Shown: positions 35,701-43,208 of the stretch, one piece after another
How the letters are laid out: each line of letters opens with the position of its first letter
Position numbering within the stretch: position 1 is the stretch's first letter
Assembly: GCF_011297335.1 (NCBI RefSeq)
Contig: NZ_JAAOTJ010000001.1
Coordinates: forward strand, 248,001 to 312,000
DNA: 64,000 nt
Direction of reading: 5' to 3'
Source: Catellatospora methionotrophica
GTDB lineage: Bacteria; Actinomycetota; Actinomycetes; Mycobacteriales; Micromonosporaceae
The notes under the pieces: model-generated
Seen by the model: the letters and a program-made list of their open reading frames with translations, nothing else
What the model was told of the DNA's origin: nothing
Database searches by the model: none
Position numbers and translations under genes: made by a program

Positions 35701-37208
35701 CAGCCGTCATCGGCGCGCTCGGTGAAACCGGGCAGCGGGCCGGTGTAGGAGACCAGGTCGAGCTGCCCGTCCCCGGCCAGGTCGACCAGGGTCGTGCCGA
35801 CCTGGTTGGGCACGCTGGGCAGCGCGCGGGCGGTGTCGAAGCGGCCGCCGCCCAGGTTCGCCTTGTAGTACAGGCCGCCGGGGGCGTCCAGCAGCATCCC
35901 GGACAGCCCCTCGCCGTCCAGGTCGACCCAGCGGCAGCCGGTCGTGCCCAGCCCGGCGGGCAGGTTGCGCAGGCTGTCGGCGTCGACCTCACCGACCTCG
36001 GCCCGCAGCGTCGCAGGACGGTACGCGAACTCGACCGGCGGCATCGCCCGGTCGACGTAGCCTTCGCCGTCACGGCGGTAGCCGCGCGTGGTCACCGAAG
36101 CCAGGAACGAACCCGCCGCCTCGTCGGTGGTGTAGCCGAACTCGGTCGCCTTGACCAGGCAGTCCGCGCCGACGCCGGGCTCGTTCGGGAAGTGGTGGAG
36201 CATCAGCACCCGGCGGCACAGCCGGTAGGTGCGCACCTCGAAACCGGGCCGATACGCCGAGAACGGGTCGGGCCGCACCGTCCAGTCCCGGTCGGGCGTG
36301 GACACGGGCCGGGCCGGGTCGTGGTCGCCGTAGTCGAACACGACCTCGAACAGCCAGCCCTGGTCGGCCTGCTCGGACGCCAGCAGGCTGACCCGGTTGC
36401 CGTAGCGGATGCGCTTGAGGTGCCGCTGCGCGCTCCGGTCCGCGGCGGTGCGGTGCTGCTCGTGGGCGGCGGTCAGGTCGACGCCACGGGCGTCCTCGGG
36501 CAGGTACTCGTACTCCACGGCGTTGCCGTGCTGGTCGTACGACGAGCTGATCAGCCACGACCAGACCCGGCCGTCCCGCTGGACCCGTGAGCCGTCGTCG
36601 GCGCCGTAGACCGTGGTCACGCCGTCGCGGGTGATCGAGCGCCAGTGCACGTCGCCGTCGGCGCGACGCCAGCGCTCGATCCGGTTGAACGCGCCCTCCA
36701 CCCGGGGCCGGAACCGGTCCACGGCGTACCCGGCCGGATAGCCGGTGACCGGGTTCGGGACCGGCACCAGGTCCTCGGTGTCGGTCATCAGGAACACGTC
36801 GCCGTCGGTGTACTCCGGCAGCCCCTTGTCGGTGCGCCGGGACACCGCGGGCAGCGACAGGCCCCAGCCGAACCCGAACGGGCCGTTGCCGCGCCCGGAG
36901 TCGTACGACAGCGACAGGTTCGGCCCGAACCCGGCTCGGCCCTTGGTCAGGTGCAGCGGCACCGACAGCGAGCCGGTGCCGGTGACCGGGTTGGCGGCGA
37001 ACTTCTCGCCGAGGCCGCGTACCGCCCCGCCGCCCTGCGGCAGGTTGATCGTGGGCAGCCCGACGCCGCTATCGCCGCCCGACGGCCCGGCCGCCGACAC
37101 GGGGCCACCGGACATGCCGGGCTGCTGCCCGGATCGTCCCGGCTGGGCCGACACGCCGGAAGGCGCTGCCTGCGGCGACGTGGGGTAAGGAGGCTGGGGG
37201 GCCGTCAC
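29724..37208 (-). CDS. Fused TcB-TcC: RHS-cage cocoon with variable C-terminal toxin
   Basis: The product is 2494 aa from GTG 37208; GTG 37238, ten codons earlier, is possible. A Pro/Gly/Ser-rich lead precedes the SpvB domain: LPQGGGAVRGLGEKFAANPV at about residue 56, then SYDSGRGNGPFGFGWGLSLP. FG-GAP/VCBS-like repeats (VDLAGDGQLDLV, FADLDGDGFPDLLL, DMSGDGLLDLVRV) form the beta-propeller that docks on TcA. TcdB-type middle domains and RHS/YD repeats follow, ending with the conserved core RYYLPWLGRWNSYDP and PIRYHDPDG near residue 2160. The remaining ~330 residues are variable: a hydrophobic Gly/Ala-rich stretch, then a possible nuclease region. TcB and TcC are usually separate proteins; here they are one chain. 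It is the first gene of the Tc operon, 41 bases before tcA1, and has no signal peptide. Confidence 0.92.
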   Translation of the reverse strand: MTAPQPPYPTSPQAAPSGVSAQPGRSGQQPGMSGGPVSAAGPSGGDSGVGLPTINLPQGGGAVRGLGEKFAANPVTGTGSLSVPLHLTKGRAGFGPNLSLSYDSGRGNGPFGFGWGLSLPAVSRRTDKGLPEYTDGDVFLMTDTEDLVPVPNPVTGYPAGYAVDRFRPRVEGAFNRIERWRRADGDVHWRSITRDGVTTVYGADDGSRVQRDGRVWSWLISSSYDQHGNAVEYEYLPEDARGVDLTAAHEQHRTAADRSAQRHLKRIRYGNRVSLLASEQADQGWLFEVVFDYGDHDPARPVSTPDRDWTVRPDPFSAYRPGFEVRTYRLCRRVLMLHHFPNEPGVGADCLVKATEFGYTTDEAAGSFLASVTTRGYRRDGEGYVDRAMPPVEFAYRPATLRAEVGEVDADSLRNLPAGLGTTGCRWVDLDGEGLSGMLLDAPGGLYYKANLGGGRFDTARALPSVPNQVGTTLVDLAGDGQLDLVSYTGPLPGFTERADDGWAPYRPFAALPAIDWQDPNLRFADLDGDGFPDLLLAEDSGLTWYASRAEEGFGPARRVLNPLDEADGPRLLFTEGRAAVHLADMSGDGLLDLVRVRNGEVCYWPNLGHGRFGRRIVTDNGPLCATEEQFDPRRVLFADVDGSGVTDLVYAGPREVRLYRNRSGNGWTDGDLLTATPQGDLAVADLLGAGTACLVWSATLPGSERRSLRYLDLYGGGKPHLLTQVVNNLGSRITVDYAPSTRHYLADKAAGRPWQTRLPFPVHVVDTVTTEDLVAGNAFVTSYAYHHGFFDGAEREFRGFGMVEQWDGGRIGAVAGDLPVGPRTLTRTWYHTGAFASGGEALSARYATEYWPGDPEFRLPDTVWPDGDVDPDDLREACRALKGLILRQEVYAEDSPLPFTVTERDYAVDLLQARGANAHAVCFARPRETLQLHYERREYAVEAGGLTTTVMDPRITHELVLDTDDFGDVLLSASVAYGRRHPDADLDPMLDAATRDAIRAVQTGVQIKVTASAFTNPVQTAAVLRAPQPAEVRTYELVHVTPEPGKPFALDALHATVLASAEVSYEQPPVAGPCRRLLEHTRVRYRRDDLGGPLAPGVQEPLGLPYESYKLAFTPGLLAQAYRRGAENLLPQPALVLGVEGGYVYADGGWWIPSGRLLYSPHPADTAAQELAYAREHFFTANRHADPFGAIGYARYDSYDLLLLDSVDAVGNRTSAGERAKAATPDAETLTPRLDYRVLAPTVSSDANRNRTEVLFDALGLVTATARRGKPEESLGDTLTGLDPEPDAAAYLADPLGQAGLLGGATIRFVVDLGAFHRTRDDARPAPVGTGLLRRETHGPNPGRVQHRITYADGFSREIQVKAQAEPGPDGPRWVGSGWTVFDDKGRPVRRYEPFFTATPAFELAYTAGVSNVVAYDPVGREVVLLSPDGSYTKTNFDPWRHDVWDANDTVLLDPRTDPDVSALLAGHFTTQPPGWQTWHQRRIGGALGPREQRAAIEAAVHAATPGVGHADVLGRVVVTVAHDRHTTPGTGVVVDERHPVRDVLDIEGARQSQVDARGVTVNASVFDVAGRAIATRSPDAGDHWYVPDVLGVPIRRWDARGFAARHSYDAVRRPVQLWITEPGAPAEILAALTVYGEGVPSAAADNVRGRARYTFDGSGLHTSHRHDFKGNLLASRRQLARAFDSTPDWSALAGVAPAGIEAAAQPLIEAEPMSTATDYDALDRPVMQVLPDTTVLSPRYNEAGLLEALSARLSGAVGQTPYLVAADYHATGRRVRAEYANGTVTEQAFDPLTFRLRGTVTRRGTVALQDVSYVHDPSGNTVDTTDRAQRTVFFDGEVTSGDSHYVFDSLYRLIEATGREHASLGVQPDGANPAARPVPHPDDVNAVRAYTERYTYDPAGNITSMAHVAGVGSWTRNYTYAAGSNRLLSHTVPGGPGSVAFTHDAHGNMTGLPHLGALGYDHHDQLVSVDLGGGGSAHYTYDGAGSRVRRVLRRQGGVVEEFVYLGGYEVYRRRVNGQVVFERQTVHLLDGTRRLAMVERTAVDTWQPQQTGTVRHRFAYDDQIGSARLELDDTGAVISAEEYHPYGTTALWLTAPEVSARRYRYTGKERDDETGLYYHGARYYLPWLGRWNSYDPQAHRPGESTYMYVRGNPIRYHDPDGADCKELAEQKQPWWSFLAPAHAGYAVRPQLNPCLKDNPGWQRWEAEGRRDMQNGALAGQRVGFGVGTGMAAAGSIATVGLIYGGMALGSLAMTAQESLLFWTLANPAKAAVINVLGQFAIGMVDPHPPGMSPLDANPLMAAGHTAGAEVRSLAQVAGAEEMVVRSVRMLTPRQIMTALRETWALDKEAFGAMWRGVILEGALAGTRYRFLEWVGRLNNGFFKTIDFYAKEAKLGIQLKTLQGVPGVSAYKGFIDELAAMKKAGVMPDGRALSNVALDIATPANYAGPVGKAAEYEAALKAIKDYGAEKGVLVRVFGLTEQEMTNVIVSPKQ

Positions 37209-37308
37209 GCCGCCTACCGTAAGCGCCGTCGCGGGCACCGGCTCCGATCTGTCTATGTCCGGTCAGAGCGACTCTTCCGGACGACCGCGCGCCGATCGGT
37301 GACGACGA

Positions 37309-37339
37309 AGCGGGCCGGTGCGCGTGGCACCGGCCCGCT
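37309..37339 (-). terminator. Strong hairpin terminator of the ThuA-lectin gene
   Basis: Two 13-bp arms (37309-37321 and 37327-37339) are perfectly complementary around a 5-base loop, GCGTG. The stem begins 17 bases after the ThuA-lectin stop on the minus strand. It separates that gene from the Tc operon, which therefore needs its own promoter in 37209-37308. Confidence 0.7.
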
Positions 37340-37355
37340 CGCCCTCCCCTGGTGG

Positions 37356-38681
37356 TTACGGCTGCTGTACCAGCCGGAACGACTGCGCGCCGGTGCCGTT
37401 GCAGGCGTACTGCACCAGCTGGACGCTGTCGGCCGTGGAGGCGGCCGGTACGTCGAGGCACTTGCCGCTGTTGCGGTTGACCAGGTGGTAGTAGCCGCCG
37501 CCCTCCGCGACGGGCTGCCACTGCTGGTTGTTGCCGCCGCTGTAGGTCCACAGCTGGATCGGCGCATTGTCGGCCGTGGACACGTTGGTGACGTCCAGCG
37601 ACCGGGCGCTGTTGAGGCGGATGTCGACGTGGGTGTAGCCGCCGCTCGTCGGCGTGAAGCGGAACTGCTGCGCGGTGCTGCTGTTGCAGGCGTACTGCTG
37701 GATGGCGGTGCCGTTGGCCGACGCGGCGGCACGGGCGTCGACGCACTTGCCGCTGTTGCGGTTCACCACGGTGTACCAGGCGGTCGGCGAGATCGGCCCG
37801 GCCGAGGCCGACGGTGCCGGGGAGGCCGGGGACGCCGACGGGCTGGGACCGGCGGTGACCCCGCCCAGCCACAGCAGGCCGTCGATCAGCCAGCGGTTCT
37901 GCACCTCACTGGCGAACGTCGAGGACAGCCGGGTGTTGGTGCTGTAGTTCATCGCGTTGTGCCCGAAGTTCGCGTACAGCATCTTGTAGTTGCGGTTGGT
38001 CCAGATGAGCGGGTGGTAGCCGCTGTACCAGGTCTGGTTCGGGTCGGTGCCGACCGGGTAGCTGCTCGGGTTGATCGAGGCCAGGATGTCGATGTTCGGG
38101 TTCTGCCGCAGGTCGTTGCGCCACGAGTACCACTCGCTGACCGCCGAGGTCCACGTCGCGGGCAGCCGCGTGGTGGACGCGTGAGCGCGTTCGGTGCGCA
38201 TGGTGACGCTGGTCGGCCCCCACGTGTTGGAGACGAACGCGCCGGTGCCCAGGAACGTGTTGTAGTACCAGCTCCACGTGTTCGGGTCGGTGTTGAACGC
38301 GGTCACGTGGAAGCCCATCCACGCGCCCCCGTTCTGCATGTACTGCTGGAACGCGGCGCGCTGCCCGGACGGCGGCGCGTCGTCCAGGAACATGATCACC
38401 TTGTACTGGGCGAGGTTGCCGGTGTTGAGGCGGCTCCAGTCGGTGGTCGCCTCCCAGGTGAAGTTGTTCTGCGCGGCGGCCTGCGGGAACCAGACCAGCG
38501 CCTCCTTGTCGAAGTCGATGTGCGCGGCGTCCCAGGTGCCGTTGTAGAAGGCGAGCACCTTGAACGCGGGCGCGGCCTGCGCGGTGCCCGCGCCCGTGAC
38601 GACGGTCGCGGTGATCGCGGTGAGCAGGGCGGCTAGTGCGGCCAGCCACCACCTCGCGGTGGTGCGCAGTGTTCTGGACAC
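37356..38681 (-). CDS. Secreted ThuA-domain protein with C-terminal ricin-type lectin (CBM13)
   Basis: The product is 441 aa from GTG 38681, which has GGAGG seven bases upstream; ATG 38705 lacks such a site. The signal peptide runs to an AQA|AP cleavage site near residue 39. The ThuA-like (glutamine-amidotransferase-like) domain follows: FKVLAFYNGTWDAAHIDFDK, NGGAWMGFHVTAFNTDPNTW, and an internal YANFGHNAMNYS. A Ser/Pro/Ala linker (residues ~275-305) leads to a beta-trefoil lectin with repeated NRNSGKCVDARAA and NRNSGKCLDVPAAS plus QQW/QQF motifs. ThuA proteins are linked to sugar use; the lectin part suggests action on plant or microbial polysaccharides outside the cell. It lies upstream of the Tc operon. 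Confidence 0.85.
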   Translation of the reverse strand: MSRTLRTTARWWLAALAALLTAITATVVTGAGTAQAAPAFKVLAFYNGTWDAAHIDFDKEALVWFPQAAAQNNFTWEATTDWSRLNTGNLAQYKVIMFLDDAPPSGQRAAFQQYMQNGGAWMGFHVTAFNTDPNTWSWYYNTFLGTGAFVSNTWGPTSVTMRTERAHASTTRLPATWTSAVSEWYSWRNDLRQNPNIDILASINPSSYPVGTDPNQTWYSGYHPLIWTNRNYKMLYANFGHNAMNYSTNTRLSSTFASEVQNRWLIDGLLWLGGVTAGPSPSASPASPAPSASAGPISPTAWYTVVNRNSGKCVDARAAASANGTAIQQYACNSSTAQQFRFTPTSGGYTHVDIRLNSARSLDVTNVSTADNAPIQLWTYSGGNNQQWQPVAEGGGYYHLVNRNSGKCLDVPAASTADSVQLVQYACNGTGAQSFRLVQQP

Positions 38682-38918
38682 GACGGGTCCTCCGGTTTCG
38701 TGCATAGCGGGGCGAGGAACGGGTTCTGCCCCTCCAGGACCACCTGGTGAAACCGTTCGTAAACATTCTTAACTGACGATGCGTCGATAGGCAAGATTGG
38801 TTTCCTATTCAGAGCGCCCGCCCAACGGGTGAGGAGACCTCACCTCCGGGTAACAGCGGTGGACCGGCGACGCTATCCTTGCGGCTCGTTGATGGATCAT
38901 CGGGATTCAGGAGGGCAG

Positions 38919-40373
38919 ATGGCCGGCACGGCGGACGATCCCGCACCCGACGTCAGTCCGCTGACAAGTCACGACCCCCGCTCGCTCGGCCCGTACCGGC
39001 TGCTCGGGCGGCTCGGCAAGGGCGGCCAGGGCGTCGTCTACCTGGGCGTGGACGGCAGCGAGCGCCGCGTCGCCGTCAAGACGATCAACGTGGACCTGCA
39101 GCACAACCCGCGCGCCAAGGCGCAGTTCGCCAAGGAGATCGCCGCCGCGCGCCGGGTCACCCCGTTCTGCACCGCGCAGATCCTGTTCGCCGAGATCGAC
39201 ACCGAGCTGCCGTTCGTCGTCAGCGAGTACATCACCGGACCGACGCTGCACCAGCAGGTCCGCGAGCACGGGCCGCTGGCCGGCAACGCGCTCTACCGCC
39301 TGGCCGTCGGCACGGCGACCGCGCTCGCCGCGATCCACCAGGCGGGCATCGTGCACTGCGACTTCAAGCCCGACAACGTCATCCTCGGCGGCGACGGCCC
39401 GCGCGTCATCGACTTCGGCATCGCCCGCGCGCTCGGCGCGGAGACCATGTCCGGCCACGTCATGGGCACCGTGCCGTACATGGCCCCGGAGCGCTTCCAC
39501 AACGTCGACGTGGGTCCGGCATGCGACATCTTCGGCTGGGCGGCCACCATCGGCTTCGCCTCGTCCGGGCGCGGCCCGTTCGGGCACGACTCGATGGCCA
39601 CCGTGATGGCCCGGGTGCTGTCCGAACCGCCGGACCTGGACAACCTCACCGGCACCCTGCGCGACCTGGTCGTCGCCTGCCTGGCCAAGGACCAGCACGC
39701 CCGCCCGACCGCGCAGCAGCTGCTGATGCGCCTGCTCGGCCACGAGGCCACCCCGGCCGCGCCGGTGCCGCTGGTCGACGCGCTCCAGGAGGGCAGCGAC
39801 GCGGCCACCGCCCTGCTCCAGTCGAGCCAGGACGTCCCCACGCTCGCCGCCCCGCAGCCGACGGTCACGGCCTCCCCCGTCACCGCGACAGCGGCTCAGC
39901 CGTCCGTGACCGTCGCCGCGGCGCAGCCGTCCGCCCCGGCCGTGGCCGCGTCGCAGCCCGCACCGCCGACCGCGACCGCCGCGCACCCGCCGACCGTCTC
40001 CGCGCCCCGGCTGCCGACCGACCCCCACGCGCAGCCACCGCACGTCCCGGCGGTGCCGCAGCCCCCGACCCGGGCCGCGTCACCAACGGCAGCCGCGCCG
40101 TCGACGGCCGGCCCCGGCCACGGCTCACCGGCGCTTGACCCCGCTGCCGCCGGCGGCCGGTCGCAGCGGCTGCTGCGGCAGGTCGGCGACCCGCTGGGCA
40201 TCGCCACCGCGCTGCTGCTCGGCGCGGGCGGCTTCGCCGCCGGTTACCTGCCGTCGGCGCAGCCCGGCACCGGCGCGGCGGTCGGCGGCGGCGTGTTCGC
40301 CGTCGTCTACCTGGTGCGCCTGTTCACCGCCGTCGCGCTCGACGACGGCGGGCCCCGCCCGTCCGAGCGCTGA
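38919..40373 (+). CDS. Membrane-anchored Ser/Thr protein kinase
   Basis: The product is 484 aa from ATG 38919, preceded by GGAGG. The Hanks-type kinase domain covers residues about 25-285: glycine loop GKGGQGVVYLG, VAVKT lysine, catalytic loop HCDFKPDN (HRD variant common in actinobacteria), DFGIARA and GTVPYMAPE. A long Ala/Pro/Thr/Val linker (about 290-430) leads to two hydrophobic segments near the C-terminus (IATALLLGAGGFAAGYLPSA, VFAVVYLVRLF), so the kinase domain should face the cytoplasm. There is no PASTA or other sensor domain. It is followed 26 bases later by the substrate-binding/VWA gene and, after a gap, the TIR-FxsT block. Confidence 0.9.
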   Translation: MAGTADDPAPDVSPLTSHDPRSLGPYRLLGRLGKGGQGVVYLGVDGSERRVAVKTINVDLQHNPRAKAQFAKEIAAARRVTPFCTAQILFAEIDTELPFVVSEYITGPTLHQQVREHGPLAGNALYRLAVGTATALAAIHQAGIVHCDFKPDNVILGGDGPRVIDFGIARALGAETMSGHVMGTVPYMAPERFHNVDVGPACDIFGWAATIGFASSGRGPFGHDSMATVMARVLSEPPDLDNLTGTLRDLVVACLAKDQHARPTAQQLLMRLLGHEATPAAPVPLVDALQEGSDAATALLQSSQDVPTLAAPQPTVTASPVTATAAQPSVTVAAAQPSAPAVAASQPAPPTATAAHPPTVSAPRLPTDPHAQPPHVPAVPQPPTRAASPTAAAPSTAGPGHGSPALDPAAAGGRSQRLLRQVGDPLGIATALLLGAGGFAAGYLPSAQPGTGAAVGGGVFAVVYLVRLFTAVALDDGGPRPSER

Positions 40374-40399
40374 CCCGACCGCGACACAGGAGGAATGCC

Positions 40400-42157
40400 A
40401 TGGCTTCGCGCCGTACCCAGAGGTGGCTGCCCGTCGCCTTCGCCGCGACCGTCGGCATCGCCCTGATCGCGGGCTCCTACACGTACGTGTCCACCGTCGC
40501 CGGGGACCGTGGCGACTGCGTGGCCCTCGACGTCGTCTCCTCCACCGAGAAGAGCGATCTCGTCAAGGACCTCGCCGAGCGCTACAACAACAGCAGGCGG
40601 CGCTTCGGCGGCCGGTGCGCCGACGTCAAGGTCACCGGCCTCACCTCCGGGCAGGCGATGGAGGCACTGGCCGGGGACTGGGACAAGCTGTCCGGCACCG
40701 GCAGCCCCCGCCCCCAGGTGTGGCTGCCGACCTCCACCCTGTGGACCGGCCAGCTGCGGCTGCTCGACAAGGCCGCCGGACAGGCCGAGCAGACCCCCGG
40801 CGAGTACGCCTCGATCGCCAACAGCCCGCTGGTCATCGCCATGCCCGCCACCAAGGCCCGTTACCTGCAGCAGCAGGGGGAGCTGGGCTGGGGCGACATC
40901 CTCGGCATGTCCGGCGACCAGGGCTGGGCCGCGTTCGGCAAGCCCGAGTGGAAGCGCTTCACGTTCGGCAAGGACAACCCGAACCTGTCCACCTCCGGCC
41001 TGGCCGCCACCATCGCGACGTACTACGCCGCGACGAAGACCTCCAGCGACCTCACCGCCGCCGACGTACGCGACCCGAAGGTCACCAGGTTCGTCCGGCA
41101 GATCGAGGCGAACGTCTCCCACTACAGCGACGACGTCGTCGACCTGCTGCGCTCGCTGGCCGCCGCCGACCTCGCCACGGCCGCCGGCGAGGTCTCCGCC
41201 ACCGACCTCAGCGCCGTGGTCACCCAGGAGGAGCTGGTCTACCTCTACAACACCGGCGCGCTGAGCGAGGGCCGCAAGCCCCGCGAGCAGCTCGTCGCGC
41301 TGTACCCGAAAGAGGGAACCTTCAACCTCGACCACCCGTACGTGGTGCTGCCGAAGGCCGACGACGCGCAGCGGGCCGGGGCGGCGGACTTCCTGGCGTT
41401 CCTGCAGGACGAGCCGCAGCAGGCGAAGTTCGCCGCGATCGGGTTCCGCGACCACGAGCAGGCCGCGTCCGACGACCTGGTCAAGGTGGTCGGGGGCCGG
41501 AAGTCCGCGGGCACCTACTTCGACCCGCCGTCGCCGGAGGTGGTCCAGGGCATCAAGGCGAGCTGGGCGACGCTGCGCAAGAAGGCCAACATCCTGATGG
41601 CCGTCGACGTGTCCGGCTCGATGACGACCAACAAGGTCGGCGCGCAGACCCGGTTCGCGATCGCGACCGACGCCGCCAAGCGGGGCATCGCCCTGCTCAA
41701 CAGCGAAGACCGGGTCGGACTGTGGGCGTTCTCGTCCGAGCAGCCCGGAGCGAAGCTGCCCTACCGTGCGCAGCTGCCGGTGGCGCAGCTGAACCTCGCG
41801 CAGTTCGGCGCGCGGTTGGAGGGGATGCGGACCGGTGGGAACACCGCCCTGTACACGACCATCCGGGCGGCGCAGCGGCAGATGCTGACCAGTTACGACC
41901 GTACCCGGATCAACGCCGTCGTGGTGCTGACCGACGGCCGTAACGAGTACGACAAGGACAACGATCTCGCCAAGCTGCTCAAGGACGTGACGCTGGACCC
42001 CGATCGTCCGGTGAAGATCTTCTGCATCGCGTTCGACAAGAGCTCCGACCTGAAGACCCTGGAGTCCATCTCCAAGGTCACCGGCGGCAAGGCCTTCGAC
42101 GCGCGCGACCCCGAACTGATCAACGACGCGTTCGTGAAACTGCTGAGCAGTTTCTGA
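40400..42157 (+). CDS. Substrate-binding and VWA domain fusion protein
   Basis: The product is 585 aa from ATG 40400, with GGAGG upstream. Residues 10-32 form an uncleaved signal-anchor or signal peptide. A periplasmic-binding-like domain follows (LDVVSSTEKSDLVKDLAERY through FLQDEPQQAKFAAIGFRDHE, about 42-360), similar to extracellular solute-binding proteins of the ModA/sulfate type. The C-terminal VWA domain (about 393-580) has a full MIDAS: MAVDVSGSMTTNKV, GGNTALY and LTDGRNEYD. It should act outside the membrane, binding a ligand and, through the metal site, another protein. It forms an operon with the Ser/Thr kinase. Confidence 0.85.
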   Translation: MASRRTQRWLPVAFAATVGIALIAGSYTYVSTVAGDRGDCVALDVVSSTEKSDLVKDLAERYNNSRRRFGGRCADVKVTGLTSGQAMEALAGDWDKLSGTGSPRPQVWLPTSTLWTGQLRLLDKAAGQAEQTPGEYASIANSPLVIAMPATKARYLQQQGELGWGDILGMSGDQGWAAFGKPEWKRFTFGKDNPNLSTSGLAATIATYYAATKTSSDLTAADVRDPKVTRFVRQIEANVSHYSDDVVDLLRSLAAADLATAAGEVSATDLSAVVTQEELVYLYNTGALSEGRKPREQLVALYPKEGTFNLDHPYVVLPKADDAQRAGAADFLAFLQDEPQQAKFAAIGFRDHEQAASDDLVKVVGGRKSAGTYFDPPSPEVVQGIKASWATLRKKANILMAVDVSGSMTTNKVGAQTRFAIATDAAKRGIALLNSEDRVGLWAFSSEQPGAKLPYRAQLPVAQLNLAQFGARLEGMRTGGNTALYTTIRAAQRQMLTSYDRTRINAVVVLTDGRNEYDKDNDLAKLLKDVTLDPDRPVKIFCIAFDKSSDLKTLESISKVTGGKAFDARDPELINDAFVKLLSSF

Positions 42158-42454
42158 CGCCGCACCGAGCAGGAACGCCGCGTCGCGCATCAGACACTGT
42201 CGGCGTAGTCAGCTGATGACACAGTGCTCCGATTTCTCTATGGTGGATCGAGGGCCTGATCGGAGCCTGTCGATCACGGAACAGCGAGCGCCGTGCGCCG
42301 CGCGACGCCGGGGCAGGCATTGCGCTCGGCATCGGCTGCGCGAACGTGCGTGACCGCCGTGCCACGACCGGGTGGCACGGCTGCGGCATCATCGATGAAT
42401 GGGCGGCGGCTGGGTCACCCGGGTCTTCTCGATTCGCACAGTGGGGGGAAGAAC
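42158..42454. other. Gap with stem-loops between the kinase/VWA operon and the TIR block
   Basis: No convincing gene is seen. GCTCCGAT (42226-42233) pairs with ATCGGAGC (42259-42266). GCCGTGCCAC (42356-42365) pairs perfectly with GTGGCACGGC (42372-42381) around a 6-base loop, forming a strong hairpin that may end the upstream transcript or regulate the downstream one. The promoter of the TIR block should lie between about 42382 and 42440. Confidence 0.5.
42356..42381 (+). terminator. Hairpin, 10-bp perfect stem
   Basis: The arms 42356-42365 and 42372-42381 are exactly complementary; the loop is GACCGG. No U-run follows. It is about 200 bases after the VWA stop and 74 bases before a small frame with a strong ribosome binding site. 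Confidence 0.45.
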
Positions 42455-42553
42455 GTGACGCACAGCCGTTCGCGCGGCGGGACAGTTTCGGCACGGCGAC
42501 GGCCAGGGGTCCACCGCAGCCGGGCAGGGAGCCGGGCGAGTGACACCCGGTGA
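42455..42553 (+). CDS. Small arginine-rich peptide upstream of the TIR genes (candidate)
   Basis: GTG 42455 is preceded by a strong site (GGGGGGAA, 4 bases before it). The 32-aa product (VTHSRSRGGTVSARRRPGVH and onward) has about ten Arg and ends in ASDTR. Its stop overlaps the start of the next gene by 14 bases, suggesting translational coupling. In FxS systems the precursor peptide FxsA ends in FxSxx; this one does not, so it is not a typical FxsA. It could be a leader peptide or chance. Confidence 0.35.
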   Translation: MTHSRSRGGTVSARRRPGVHRSRAGSRASDTR

Positions 42554-43208
42554 CCACGTGGTCGACGACCAGGACCTGCCGGTCTTCTTCCTCAGCTACG
42601 GGCACGCGCACGCGCTGCCGCTGGAGGTGGAGACAGCCCGCAACGACCGTGTCTCGATGTTCTTCAACGATCTGTCCGCCGACGTCGGCGAGTTGGTGGG
42701 GCGCGCGCCCAACGAGTACGTCGGCTTCATGGACCAGACGTTCCAGGGCGGCGAGGACTGGGTCGCCGACCTCACCGAGGCGCTGGGCGGCTGCCAGGTG
42801 TTCATTCCGTTGATCTCATCCTCATTGGTCGCCAGCAGCTGGTGCGGGATGGAATGGGACGGGTTCACCCGCCGCCGGGTGATCAAACGCGACACCCGCG
42901 TGCCCGTGCGGAAGTGCCCGATCCTCCCGGTGATCTGGACCCCGCTCGACACCGTGGAGCTGCCCACCGTGATGGACCGGGTTCAGCGCTTCAGCCCGCA
43001 GAACTCGAGCACCCCCGCCCTGCGCCGGCTGTACCTGCAGGAGGGCATCTACGGGCTGCTGAACCTGCAACCCACCAACGCCTACCGCGAGGTGGTGTGG
43101 CGGCTCGCCAGGCGCGTGGTGGATCTCCACCGCCGGTACTACGTGGAACCTCTCGACCTTGATTCGAGCGAGCTGCGCAACGTCTTCGCGAAGGAGTCAT
43201 CACGATGA
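42540..43208 (+). CDS. TIR-like domain protein (FxsC-like)
   Basis: The product is 222 aa from GTG 42540, with AGGGAG eight bases upstream. The opening LPVFFLSYGHAHALPLEVET and the following FFNDLSADVGELVGR, CQVFIPLISSSLVASSWCGM and EWDGF segments follow the TIR pattern (strand A F.SY, C-terminal WC..E). TIR domains can cleave NAD+ or bind other TIRs; the usual catalytic Glu may be the E in WCGMEW. It resembles the N-terminal domain of FxsC in FxSxx-COOH systems. The stop overlaps the next start (ATGA), so it is the first of three coupled genes. Confidence 0.72.
   Translation: MTPGDHVVDDQDLPVFFLSYGHAHALPLEVETARNDRVSMFFNDLSADVGELVGRAPNEYVGFMDQTFQGGEDWVADLTEALGGCQVFIPLISSSLVASSWCGMEWDGFTRRRVIKRDTRVPVRKCPILPVIWTPLDTVELPTVMDRVQRFSPQNSSTPALRRLYLQEGIYGLLNLQPTNAYREVVWRLARRVVDLHRRYYVEPLDLDSSELRNVFAKESSR

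Noticed and set aside
23629-36590. Very long open frames on the plus strand (over 2000 codons each) opposite the Tc genes
   Set aside because: High third-position GC keeps antisense frames open. Their proteins are Arg/Gly/Val/Gln-rich without any domain pattern, while the minus strand has clear Tc signatures.
19424-37208. Extracellular contractile injection system or phage-tail origin of the toxin locus
   Set aside because: No sheath, tube, baseplate or AAA genes are nearby; all three proteins fit the Tc toxin layout.
42293-42553. Possible FxsA precursor peptide before the TIR genes
   Set aside because: No frame here or within the flanking genes ends in FxSxx; the only credible small frame ends ASDTR and is reported separately.
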